Assembly (NCBI GenBank): GCA_949775045.1
Contig: OX459100.1
Coordinates: forward strand, 14,068,447 to 14,132,446
Length of the DNA stretch: 64,000 nt
Direction: 5' to 3'
From: Metridium senile
Taxonomy: Eukaryota > Cnidaria > Anthozoa > Actiniaria > Metridiidae
Each line of letters opens with the position of its first letter. The first letter of the stretch is position 1. A program made the position numbers and the translations under genes. Below are positions 12,701-30,500 of the stretch, one piece after another. Below the pieces are notes generated by a model, which ran no database searches, was not told the origin of the DNA, and worked only from the letters and a program-made list of their open reading frames with translations.

Positions 12701-15700
12701 TATTAAGTCTTAAATCCAAAACAAAATGGACCCTTTGATAGAAAAGTTATTCAGAAGACATAAGCTTGTGCAGGGGCTAAAAAACAAGTCCACCTATCAG
12801 CCTGTTAACATTACCAGTCAGATGCTTTACCACTAAGGTACAGGGAAACTCTCCCTAGCTTTTCCTATCTATTATTTCTATATATTTGCATTCTGAAATG
12901 AATGTGGTCAGCTTGAGCCTGGCAATATGTAAGCAGTCTGCCATAACAACCCAATCATAATGGTTAGCAATCTCATCCCCATTCACCGCTAGCTCTTACT
13001 GCGCATTCTCAACGAGCTATCTTGGCTCTGGCATACTCAACTATTTCCGGCAACATGATTGGTCCTTAGAGAAAACAAAGCGATGGGCCGGAAGTTCAAA
13101 AATAATGGTCAATTCCCATAGAAACCGAAAATATATCATAACATTGCTAATAATAAACCACCTGAATATGGGGTAAGGAGAGATAATCATCAAGAACTGT
13201 TTTCGTACCTAGATTTCTCAGAATTCTTGCATGATCTGATATTTTTCTTGACTTGAAATGTGTTATCATTGACCCGTAATTAACAAATGTGATTTTACTT
13301 CAACTTGCGGCCACTGACTCGCTATATTCTCATCAAAATCCTTTATGCCTATAAAATTCTTTATGCCTATAAAAGCATTTTCTACCAGTGGTTTGATCAA
13401 GATATTATATATTAATTAAATGTATATCTATAATTTAACATAAAAATTTAATGTGATTTCATTCTGTTATCAATGACGTATGTGAAGACGAATATTCCCA
13501 CATAAATTCTATTATTAACCTTCTATTGCGACGGAGCAACCAATCAGCAACCAATCAGGTTGAAGGATTTTAATCAAATATCCACAGTGCAAAAATACCC
13601 AGATTCTGGGTTTCCGGTTTTGAGTATGCCAGAGCCAAGATAGCTTGTCAAGCCTGAACATGCGCAGCAAGACCTAGCGGTGAATGGGGACGAGATTGAA
13701 TGGTCATCAGAAAGTAACATGATTAATTCTTGTCAGGTGGACTTGGAATTCTTTATTCCAAGGCCCTGCACAAGCTATAGTGTATTCTGTATATGTTTTC
13801 TATCATTTCTTCCAAGATTCTAATCTTCAATCTATGAAACAAGTTAATACTTGTTTTCCACAACATCTCTGTTTGAGTAAGTTCTCCAATTCTCAGTTGT
13901 TTTTGGATCTTTTTTCCATAATTATCCTTCTGAATAAAAAGTGTAAAAATTCATGACAAATGAATTAGGTATATTTCGAACTTACACAGGTTTGAGTCCA
14001 TTTTCTATCATTCTGATTGACCTGTAAAACATCCCCATCAAATGACTGAAAAGTAAAAAAAATATGTAGTTATTTATTGTCTTGCAAGAATCAAAGGTTA
14101 AGGAGGCTCGGTACCCTTGGCAAACTTGGCGACCTCTCATTTTTAACGGGCCATATCTTTTGATTGAGTGAACAACAAGATATGAAACTATGCAAGCAAA
14201 TGCACATTTGCTTTGAACTTTATCCAAGTATAAAGTTTGTTTACATCGGAGCGTCCATAGCGCCCCCCAGAATTTACAAGACGATAAATATCTCTCGTAT
14301 AAGGTAAATTCTAAATACATGTAAAACCCAGGTTTGTGCATGTAGATTAGGCCTATAGTGGCTTAACTTTGCAAAGTTTAAACAAAATCAAATTGAGAGT
14401 TTTTGTTCTGTAGCGAGGTAAAGTTTTCAATAAAAACTGCTGCAAGGCGAAGGCAAATATACCCAATTTAGAATTTGATTTGACCGCCTCAACATATTTC
14501 AATTGCTTTAAAATTTAGAGATGGACTTGAAAATATGGTGAACTTTTTAAAGCGAAAAAATAAAAAAATTATATCTCAGATTTTTGAAATTGCGACAGAA
14601 AACGAGGAGAAAGTCAAAAAAGCTGTTTATAAACAAATAGAAAAATCAGTATTTTAAAAAGCTGATTGAACTCAAATTTTCAGGATTACACAAGTATAAA
14701 ATAATGTAAAGTTTGAAGTAAAAATTATTGCCCTACGTCTTTTTAAGTCCGAGTTTTGAAATTTAGAATGGCAGCTTTTTAAAAATGCATTTTTCTTTAT
14801 TGAAAACTATACCTCGCTACAGAACAAAAACTCTCAATTTGATTTTGTTTAAACTTTGTAAAGTTGAGGCACTAGGACTAATGTACATGCACAAGCGTGG
14901 GTTTTATTAGAATTTACCTTATACGAGAGAATTTAGCATTTTGTAAATTCCGGGGGGGGGTCCCATTTTCGTTGCTATGGACGTTCCGATGTAAACAAAC
15001 TTTATACTGGGCTAAAGTTCATAGCAATGTGTATTTGCTTGCAAAGTTTCGTATCTTGTTGTTCACTGAATCAAAAAATATGGCCCGATAAAAATGAGAG
15101 GTCTTCAAGTTTGCGAAGGGTACCAAGCCTCCTTAAGACTGTGATGTTTAGACTGGAATGAAGCTGAGAATTCTCAAGCACTCTGACAAACCAATCACAA
15201 TGAGGAATGATCATCAAAGGAATCCCAAGACCAGTATATAAGACCAGTATATAAGACCAGTATATAAGACCTATTAAACCTCATTTCCAGTCTACCTATT
15301 GACTGTTCTCATATCCATGATGAATTATAACCTTTATAATAATTACAAAAATATTACAAAATCAATTTTGAATAATTGACCTTTTTTCATGTAATCATAG
15401 ATTGGATGATCCAAAATAAATATGTAAGGTGTACTGAAAGGAAACCTTCTGTTGTTAGGACTTCCACAGGAAGCCCACAAGCTTTTGGCATAAAATAACA
15501 ATGAAAGTCAAACATTGAGCAGTAAGTTTACCTAGTAACCTCTCCTGATTCATTGGTCAACTGACTGCCATCACTTCTTACAGCAATCAAGAACTGATAA
15601 ATACTCATCGATGCATCTATTGCCACTTTGCGTCCTATAAGAAAACACAAAAACCATTGTTTGCCTCTCTATTGTATGATTATACAACAACAATGTAGGT

Positions 15701-18246
15701 TGGTTGGCTAATATGGTGTGGGGATAAAGCAAAAATATATAAATATATAAATACAGAAATCCCCTCACCCTCCCATTCCCCCCCAAAAAATTAGTATTGT
15801 GTCTTCCCCAAAAAAAACTTGTTCACTGAATTGATAAAATTAGGTAAAGTTATTCAACACCATTGACATCTAAGCTTACAGGCACACATATGACCTAATT
15901 AAAAGAGGATGTTTTCCTTTTTCTTACAATACTGCTTCATTCCCTGAGTACCCAAAAATCAATAAAATCCATATCCAATACCAATTGATGACAATCAAGA
16001 TCAATTAATCGATTGATATTGGAAATCCATGAAAATCGATAGGGTTTGTGTGACTATCGATTCTTAACGATTTCCCATATCAATCGATAATCTAACTTCA
16101 TTGATTTTATCGATTTCCAATATCAATCGATAACCTAACTGCATTGATTTCCAATGAAAATCGATAACTTAAATAAATATAACATCGGTGCCATTTTTGT
16201 TTCATAAATTTTGTTTTATTGTGTTATGTCTGTATGTACACATTGGTTATTAAAGAGTGTTTACAGAACATCTTTTATCTTAAACCTTTATCTTTTATCA
16301 CATCTTTAAACAGAGAAAGTATGACCATGTTACTCCTCTTTTGAAAAATCTACATTGGCTTCCTGTCAAGTATCAAATAATTTTTAAAGTTCTCATCACA
16401 ACGTACAAAGCCCTCAATGGACTTTCACCCGTCTATATTATGGATTTACTACAAAAATATACTCCAGCACGAACCTCTTTACGTTCTAATAACCAACTAC
16501 TGCTTAAAATCCCAAGAACCAACACCTATGGGGATCGTGCCTTCAGTGTCGCAGCACCAAAGCTATGGAACTCTATCCCATTTGACATTAAATCATGTAA
16601 AAATCTCAAGACATTTAAAACTAAACTTAAGGCCCATTTATTTAGTATGGCTTATCCTTAATTTATCAATTGACTTTGTCGTGACATAGTTGCCTCCTTA
16701 TTGATTTCAGTTTGATCGCCATGACAATATTAACATTAACATTAACATTAATATTAACATTAGTATTTAAGATTTTTACATATTTGATTATTATAGAGTT
16801 TAACTTTTTTAATAGTGAATGATGATTATTATTTTTATAGGATTTCTTATAGGACTAGTTTTTTTTCTTCTTCTATAATTTGTCAAGCGCCTTAGAGCCT
16901 TGGATAGGGCGCTATATAAATAATAAATTATTATTATTATTAACGGTAGAATAACCTAGTTCTTGCAATCCAGCAGTAACTGAGTAAAATAATTGCTTAC
17001 AATATATAATTCTGTTGCAATTTGTTCAATCAAACCCATCAAAAACTCAAAGAAAAAAGGGGTTACAAGTTTCGATTGGAGGTGACCTAGCTGCCCACGA
17101 TCGTTGGTTACTTTTATGCATTCCCACGCTTCCCTTTTTCTTTGAAGCTGTAAAGCGCTCCCCTATGCCCATACCGAAATGTCTGACCGGACATGAGCCT
17201 AACAAAATACATGTAAGATTGCAATTGAGATCATGAATTTGTTTATATCGGTGTTAGGCTTGTGTTGGGTTCGTGTAAGATTGTTGTCTGGCTGTTCAGG
17301 ACCGTAATATGCAGCCATAATGCGTTATGCTCGTTAACTGAAGCCTGATTCGGATTTTATATCAGTGCTAGGCTTGTGTTAGGTTCGTGTAAGAGTGATG
17401 TCTGGCTGTTCAGGATCGTAACATCAGCCATGATGTGTTAGGCTCGTTAGCTCAGAGCCTGAATTGGATTTTGTCAGGTTCATGTTCAGCTTAGTTCTGC
17501 TATCAGAACGGTGTTCAGGCCGGATGAAGGCTGTGTTTTGGCTCTTGTCAGGCTAAAATGTTCCATACGGGTGGCCACTTTGAATGTGCACTCTTGGTAG
17601 CCTTTAACTGTACAATGTATAGACAGTTCTGATAGTTTTGCTTGCTTACTAGCCATGGCTTGATGAGTTACGTCCGTTTGCTGCTCACTTTCAACTCATG
17701 GGAATACAAAGCCGTCTAAATGGCCTGTTATGTATCAGGATGGCAACAGGTTATAATTAAAAAACGAAACTTGATTATTTTTAAACAGTATGGAAACAAT
17801 CAATACTAATCGATTTATATCGATTGGCACCTTTTTTGTGTGACTATCGATTTTTATCGATTGACCGATACCAATCGATATCAATTAGTTAATTATATCG
17901 ATTGATATCGACTTGTCGATTGGATTTCCGATGATCGATTTTCATCGATTGGGTACTCCGGGTTCAATGATCTTGTTAGAGCCTACAAGGTACTCTATAC
18001 AAAATGAAATAACAAAAAACATCTGCGAAAGCTAAGTAACGATATCGATTGATATCGGTTCTTCGATTGAATTTCCGATGATCGATTGGAGATACACCTG
18101 ACTTCTTTAAATTATTGAGTATCCATTTTGAATCTTACCGGCCAAAACCCATCAAACTACTCACCGAAATAGTTCTTGATATCATTCTCTTTCATTCCTG
18201 ATGGTGCAATATCACCAAGCAGTTTAGAAAGACCGTGAATTCCCAT
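4642..18246 (-). CDS. FEN1: Flap endonuclease 1
   Basis: Complete 16-exon gene, 379 aa (human 380). Exons in transcript order: 18246-18165, 15634-15532, 14045-13986, 12665-12623, 11941-11840, 10636-10565, 9422-9372, 9290-9205, 8933-8867, 8352-8301, 7968-7889, 7208-7176, 6343-6290, 6176-6112, 5132-5018, 4716-4642; all GT-AG with continuous phase. FEN1 is the nuclear structure-specific 5' nuclease that trims Okazaki flaps and acts in long-patch base excision repair. The N-terminal block [10 protein letters not shown], metal ligands D34, D86, E158, E160, D179, D181 and D233, the H2TH region [11 protein letters not shown], the PCNA box QGRLDSFF (337-344) and a lysine-rich tail (KYKKPK) are all visible. 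Minor oddities: G227 and C157 where other animals often have C and S. The start is fixed because M1-G2 is essential in this family. Introns carry many tandem repeats and transposons. Confidence 0.97.
5562..5817. mobile_element. MITE group A, copy 1
   Basis: 256 bp with inverted ends TACACCTAAT and ATTAGGTGTA, flanked by TA on both sides. Inner palindromic blocks include GGTCCGCCGCACAGTCC and GGACTGTGCGGCGGACC. A second copy lies at 25325-25587. It is in a FEN1 intron and non-coding. Confidence 0.8.
6405..7145. repeat. GTT/GCT-rich minisatellite in FEN1 intron
   Basis: A degenerate repeat of roughly 85-90 bp built of TGT/TGC triplets with recurring landmarks GTCAAGATGTTAGTGCTG and GCAGTAAGGTGTTGTTGC, about eight units. 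On the minus (FEN1 sense) strand it is CAA/CAG-rich. It lies about 30 bp from exon 12 (7176-7208) and about 60 bp from exon 13 (6290-6343), so it fills that intron. Confidence 0.85.
7324..7653 (-). mobile_element. 3' end of a Penelope-like retroelement
   Basis: Minus-strand frame 7594-7487 reads [20 protein letters not shown] then [15 protein letters not shown] and stop. This is the C-terminal end of a GIY-YIG endonuclease domain as found in Penelope-like elements. It is enclosed by inverted arms: CATCATCAGG plus the following bases (7324-7370) and CCTGATGATG with the preceding bases (7609-7653), about 45 bp each, as expected of the inverted pseudo-LTR arrangement of this class. Reverse transcriptase is absent, so the copy is 5'-truncated and dead. 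It lies in a FEN1 intron. Confidence 0.75.
7668..7757. repeat. (AAAT)n microsatellite
   Basis: About 90 bp of AAAT/AAATA tetranucleotide repeats directly after the Penelope-like tail; probably grew from its A-rich 3' end. Confidence 0.9.
8625..8830. repeat. Unclassified intronic repeat with GTCGGGC hairpin
   Basis: AGTCGGGC-TAGAGG-GCCCGACT at 8630-8651 forms a perfect 8-bp hairpin, followed by a short TATC/TCTA run. No coding content. It is probably the end of a non-autonomous element, but I find no matching partner end. Confidence 0.3.
8985..9185. repeat. CAATGGGG minisatellite filling FEN1 intron 8
   Basis: About ten imperfect units around GACAGCAATGGGGCGAGA (17-20 bp). The intron spans only 8934-9204, so nearly all of it is this repeat. 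Confidence 0.85.
9436..10475. repeat. (TCAA)n arrays and about 60-90-bp minisatellite in FEN1 intron
   Basis: TCAA/AATC tetranucleotide tracts alternate with a repeated segment containing TTCCAGCAAGCAAACAATC and CAGTCAATGACTCTTTC, about ten units. It begins 15 bp upstream of exon 7 (9372-9422) and ends about 90 bp before exon 6. The long open frame through it (9986-10453) is a repeat artefact. Confidence 0.9.
11304..11781. mobile_element. TTAA-flanked element, about 480 bp
   Basis: TTAA at 11300-11303 and 11782-11785 flank inverted ends GGTGTCTCCTAGTAGTT and AATTACTAGAAGACACC. Pairing extends through GGCCCACACTTCCC / GGGAAGTTTGGGCC and again GCACCTATCAATGTCTTG / CAAGACATTGATAGGTGC. Non-coding. 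TTAA targeting suggests piggyBac or Kolobok-type mobilisation (inference). FEN1 intron. Confidence 0.7.
12763..13784. mobile_element. Nested inverted-repeat elements in FEN1 intron
   Basis: Outer arms: AGCTTGTGCAGGG (about 12763) and CCCTGCACAAGCT (about 13772), with CAAGTCCACCT / AGGTGGACTTG further in. Inner element 12968-13698 has ends CAATCTCATCCCCATTC and GAATGGGGACGAGATTG, with the TATCTTGGCTCTGGCATACT block inverted. It is flanked by AATGGTTAG and AATGGTCAT, a 7/9-matching direct repeat compatible with an aged 9-bp target duplication. A tRNA A-box-like string (TTAGTGGTAAAGC, minus strand, about 12822) lies between the arms. Confidence 0.6.
14102..15132. mobile_element. Long-arm TTAA-flanked element, 1.03 kb
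   Basis: TTAA (14098-14101, 15133-15136) flanks ends GGAGGCTCGGTACCC and GGGTACCAAGCCTCC. The arms run about 330 bp each, through to CTGTAGCGAGGTA (about 14410) and TACCTCGCTACAG (about 14810), leaving a unique centre of about 400 bp. No transposase. Short frames inside (13982-14341 minus and 14897-15091 plus) are parts of the arms. FEN1 intron 2. Confidence 0.75.
16314..16942 (+). mobile_element. CR1/L2-type LINE 3' end (ORF2 tail)
   Basis: The frame 16314-16661 encodes the conserved post-RT tail of these LINEs: [56 protein letters not shown] and a stop. After the stop comes a 3' UTR ending AAGCGC...GGGCGCTATATAAAT and (ATT)n, the usual 3' terminus of the clade. 5'-truncated, with no reverse transcriptase core left. 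Confidence 0.85.
17238..17466. repeat. Two tandem units of about 120 bp
   Basis: TTAGGCTTGTGTTGGGTTCG...GTCTGGCTGTTCAGGACCG (17252-17310) repeats as CTAGGCTTGTGTTAGGTTCG...GTCTGGCTGTTCAGGATCG (17370-17427). No protein homology recognised. Confidence 0.65.
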
Positions 18247-18289
18247 GTTTTTCTGAGTATGCCTAACTATGGTATCAACACACTGAAGC

Positions 18290-18302
18290 TTTCCCGCCAA
18301 AA
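18290..18302 (-). promoter_or_regulatory. E2F-like site upstream of FEN1
   Basis: On the FEN1 strand the sequence is TTTTGGCGGGAAA, a near-ideal E2F/DP site, 44 nt upstream of the start codon. FEN1 is a replication gene and such genes are commonly E2F-controlled; function here is inferred. Confidence 0.55.
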
Positions 18303-19826
18303 TATTTGCCTGCGTGCCAGGTCAGCGGTAATACTCGACCCAGTACTTTTCTAGTAAACCATGAAGCAGGAAACCCATCAACTTTTTAAAGTTGAAAAAT
18401 AAATAAAAATACAAAACAAAAAATGGTTTGGTTATTTTTCCGCAAATTCCAACCGGAGCAACTGACTGGAAATATTTAATGTAACTCTCTGTACGGGCAC
18501 AAACTAAATGGTGGACGAATGGTAAAACCCTAGCTAAACCCATTATCCATCCATTAACCAGAACAAATATTTTGGATAAATGGGAAGCAGTAACCCCCTA
18601 GTAACCCCCCCTGACATGGAGTTGCCAGTGTGTGTGGTCTCATAAAATAAAAATCTCAATAAGAAAATAAATAACAGTCAAATATTGTGCAAAATATTGC
18701 AGGCCAAATTGGAAACCAGCTGGGGTTCCTGTTTCTTCTTTTTCCTCTTCTTAATATTCTTTTGATATGATTACTAACCCAATTGAATAAAGATAAATAA
18801 ATATATGCATTGTACAGACTATTATTGTAAATACTGAACCAAAAATGCATACACAACAAACATACAACTGAAAATATAATTTACTAGAGACAAAGCAATA
18901 AATAGTCCACAAATGTGTTATATTTCTGTCTAAGATTTTCTTTTGCAGGAAAATATAAAATTAACTGGCTATAAAGTGTACATATATATAACTGTGATTT
19001 ACAGCAAGATGCTCAAGACTGTGACCATGCACTGATAATGTATTTGCATACTTTTGTAGCGCCATCCTCCAATTAGCGTTTAGATAAGAGATAAGATAAG
19101 ACAATCCTGTAATGCTGATTGGATAACAGAATAGCCAAAAGTATGCAAATACATTAGTGGTGGTCACACTTTTGGGTGCTTTGCTGTAATTACAATGATA
19201 CAACATCTCAATTGTATATTTCAACCACAATTTTACATACATGCAGCCAACTCTCTCAGATTCTCTGGGAGTTCTCAACTAGTTACAGTTGAATCTATCA
19301 GATAAACGAACAGATGAACAACATTTTTTGGTTCTTCATTTAAAACAAATCAAAATGGCAAAATCAGAAATTCTCCAGATTTTAAACCTCATAATTGCAG
19401 GCGATCAGCTTCCAATTAACAGTTTCACAGATACAATCAATGTCATTAACATTGTACACCAAGAAGCAGTAAAAGTTTTCATAATTCTTATTTCATGTTC
19501 ACTGTAACTCCAAAAATTGAAATTTCAACTGCTGAAAACTAATAAACAAAGAATCATGTGTCACTTGTTGTAGTGTTAATCTCTACTTTACGTGGACAGC
19601 GTTAATGACATCAACTCCACTGAAATAAAGAGGTATATATATATAAAAGTTGTGCAAAAAAGGAAACAACTATATAGAAATAATTATGATTTACTGCTAT
19701 ATGTTTTTTAAGGCTGTTGTTTGGTCTTAAGTTAATGTTTACAGTATATTTTAAAAGTGCTATAAGTTGAATCTTCTTTAGTCATTTTCTTTAAAGTTCT
19801 ATTGAAGGTTGAAGTGATATTGGTAA
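18303..19826. other. FEN1 upstream / NEDD8 downstream region
   Basis: Apart from the E2F-like site and a MITE (19020-19168), I see only AT-rich sequence. The frames at 18322-18543, 18656-18859 and 19289-19507 show no recognisable protein features. Confidence 0.5.
19020..19168. mobile_element. Palindromic MITE, about 150 bp
   Basis: TGTGACCATGCACTGATAAT and TGTATTTGCATACTTTT at the left are inverted at 19137-19168 (AAAAGTATGCAAATACA...GGTGGTCACA). Non-coding. Confidence 0.7.
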
Positions 19827-27306
<7,480 letters not shown>

Positions 27307-27554
27307 GGTTAAAGTGATAATATAGACCGTGATTTTTCAACAATTTTTCTCAATCTTCAAGTTCAGGTTTTTCAGCCTTTTCAATGCTGGAGACTGGAAC
27401 TAGTGCGTGTCACCGCTGACTGTATATTTGTGCGGCAGCTTCTTTCATCATACCCTCTTTGTTCCAGAAGCCATTTTGGAGAGATTGTGTCCCAACCACA
27501 ATCAGAAATCCATTTCCATCCTGTTCGGATAAATACATATTCGAACAAACCACC
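27307..27554. promoter_or_regulatory. Shared NEDD8-SSR1 bidirectional promoter region
   Basis: The two start codons point away from each other 248 bp apart, so both promoters and both 5' UTRs must lie here. GCCATTTTGG at 27469 resembles a YY1-type element. No canonical TATA box is convincing. Confidence 0.65.
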
Positions 27555-30500
27555 ATGTTTCGGCTACTGGATAGTTTCCTCTTCCTGACCCTCCTGGTTT
27601 TACCCTCAACCCTTCTCCTCTGTGGAAATGGTAAGCAATTTATTTTGTAAAACTTTTTTAGCAGAACAATAGCGGTGTTCGATGGGTTTCAAGGGAATAG
27701 GTATCTTACTCGTGTTTTCTCTGTCCGATGATGTTTCAGGCATTTGGACTGACGGTTCGTGTTTTGTGAGACATTGTTTGGTCGTTCTTTTTCAGAAGTT
27801 GCTATTTAAGAGGGCGTTTTGCCTTCTTATTTAGTGGTTTTCTGTTCAAGTCTCGTTCATCGTTCTTTACTCTCGGGTATTGAACACCGATGAATCACAG
27901 CTCACGATACATTGATTATATTGTAATCACACTCTGAGGACATTTAACTACCCCCAATTTATACACTTTATTCCCGCTATAGTTCTTGCAATGTTTAAAT
28001 CTCTTGCACAATTATTTACTAAAAGCCGGCTTGTTTTGTCTCTTACGCGTACGTGGCATTTGACCATTTGCCCGGCATGTTGCAGTAGCCTTTGCTCAAG
28101 AAGACGAAACTGAGGACGAACCTGAAGCTGCCCGAGCAACTGCCGATGATACTGAGGCCCCTTCTGAAGACGAAGATTCTAAGGTATGAAATAAAACTGG
28201 AGTTTGCTACATAGAACAATGAAAAAAAATTGGTGATATAATTTGAATACGGCCGAGTCACGTAAGCACTATGTTCTGGTTACAGACAAGTGTAACGCCA
28301 TCCACAATAACTACTGTATGTATTTTTCATACTTTATAACTTTAACGTGGTTTCAATTGAATTTTGAATGGTTTATATATATTGTCCCTGTTCAATTCAA
28401 AAATGACTTGTTTGCTTTCTCTTGTTATCCTTATCTGGGATAAGCAATCTCAGATTTTTTTTAACAATTTTGATACCTCTGAAACCACTGGGAGTTTTCA
28501 ATCAAATACATTTTTATTTATCATTTTATTAAACATTATCATTGGAACAAAATAAAAACTAATTTTCGATCTTCAAACACTGTAAAAGGATATTTATCAT
28601 AATAAAACAACAGAAAGTTGCACCCATGGCATTATATATGAGAGGCGTGATTGTCTAGTGGTCAGTGGATCGGATTCTGGGCCTACTGGTCTGGGTTCGA
28701 TTCCCGGCCCGGGCGATTGCGTTGTGTCCTTGGGCAAGACACTTTACTCTCTATGTGCCTCGTCTTCTCGGATAAGGACGTAAAGCCGGAGGTCCCGTCT
28801 GCTTTCACTCTAATCCTATATAAGGTGGACGTTAAAGATCCTGTTGTGCTATGTTCGCAAAGAGTAGGGGATTGTCTCCCGGTACAACAGTCAGGCCTCG
28901 GAGGCATTAACTAACAACACTCATGATTGTAAACTGCTGGTTTTCAGCAGTCCAATAAGTCCTCCATATACATATTAGTAGATTGTAAAGCGCTATGAGC
29001 TATTCTAGAGATATAGCGCTATATAAATGAGGCATATTATTATTATTATTATATATAGACACATGAGATAAAATATATAGAGGATATTACATGGGCGCAC
29101 GGAGATATGAATTTTATCTTCGAGTGTTGATAAGATATCCCACGAGTGAGCGCGCGCTCACTCGTGGGATATCTTTTCAACACGAGAAGATAAACTTCAT
29201 ATCTCCAAGCGCACATGTAATGTTCTGTTTATTATATAACAGATTGAAGAAAAAAAAAATTTTTTTTGAAAGTCCTCCATATACATATTAGTAGATTGTA
29301 AAGCGCTATGAGCTATTCTAGAGATATAGCGCTATATAAATGAGGCATATTATTATTATTATTATATATAGACACATGAGATAAAATATATAGAGGATAT
29401 TACATGGGCGCACGGAGATATGAATTTTATCTTCGAGTGTTGATAAGATATCCCACGAGTGAGCGCAGCGAATGAGTGGGATATCTTTTCAACACGAGAA
29501 GATAAACTTCATATCTCCAAGCGCACATGTAATGTTCTGTTTATTATATAACATTGAAGAAAAAAAAATTTTTTTTTGAAAGTTCATTGGTTAAGAGTGA
29601 TATCACACATGTGCGATATCAATGATATCTTCATGACTAGGATAGGCTTTTTATCTAGTTGATATCACTCGGTATACCACTATATGTTATATAATAAAAA
29701 GAATTATCAACATGCGTAAGAGTGGCATCAGCTCAAGCAGAGTGTGACTCTAGGTTTTTAAGAGTTCTTATCAAAAATAGCATGCGATGGTTTGAAATTA
29801 GTGCATCGCATGGGGAAATAGTTCATAGGTTTTTGACCAATAAGAGTGCACATAATAATTGTGCTATATTATATAAGTTAATATATACAATATATGTGAT
29901 AAATATTTAGATAATATTGCATGCTATTTTCCAATGATTATATTTGATGTCTTGTCTGTAGAGTGACGATGAAGAGCCTACTGGTAAAGATACTTCAGAT
30001 GACAGTACTCAAAAAGAAGCTGTGGTATGTTTATGAATATAAAACAGTGCATGTATCTATATTGAAGAAATAGAAAATGAGTAGTAGTTAAAATCGAAGC
30101 TCCGTGCAATGTTGAGTTATAGAGAACGCTTCTTAGCCAATCAAAGTGCGCGATTTAAATCAAATATTTTATAAGAGATATATTTTGTAGAGCAAGTGAG
30201 AAGTCATAAAGAAACATGAGGCGTAGCTAAGTGTTTCTTTGACTTCTTGAGTGCTCTACAGCTCTAAAAGTGTTTATATAACACGTTAAAGTGTTAATAT
30301 CAACACAAGCAGATGCTTTTTTTTAATTTTAAAACCTGTCTGTCCACTAATATAAACAGGCAGGGCTTGAAATAACGGCCAGTCGGTCATCGTCATTTAT
30401 AATATAGTATTACAGTGTGTCTTACCATAATATATTGCTGGTAATGCAATGCTGCATTGTGGCAATAATTACAAGGGAACAAATTTGTTGGGGCAAAAAG

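Larger units (their letters stand above)
15945..18090. repeat. ATCGAT-rich repeat clusters in FEN1 intron 1
   Basis: Two clusters (15960-16165 and 17805-18090) hold many ATCGAT/ATCGATT words. GAGTACCCAA (15946) and TTGGGTACTC (17949) are inverted at the outer edges, and GTGTGACTATCGATT occurs in direct orientation in both. A related block recurs at 18043-18090. They bracket a LINE tail and a tandem duplication. Origin unknown; a decayed transposon with subterminal repeats is plausible. Confidence 0.45.

Noticed and set aside
16417..16689. 90-codon frame overlapping the LINE tail
   Set aside because: Shadow frame of the real LINE frame 16314-16661.
28643..28715. Stand-alone tRNA gene
   Set aside because: The acceptor stem does not close, and the sequence continues into a SINE body with a LINE-type tail.
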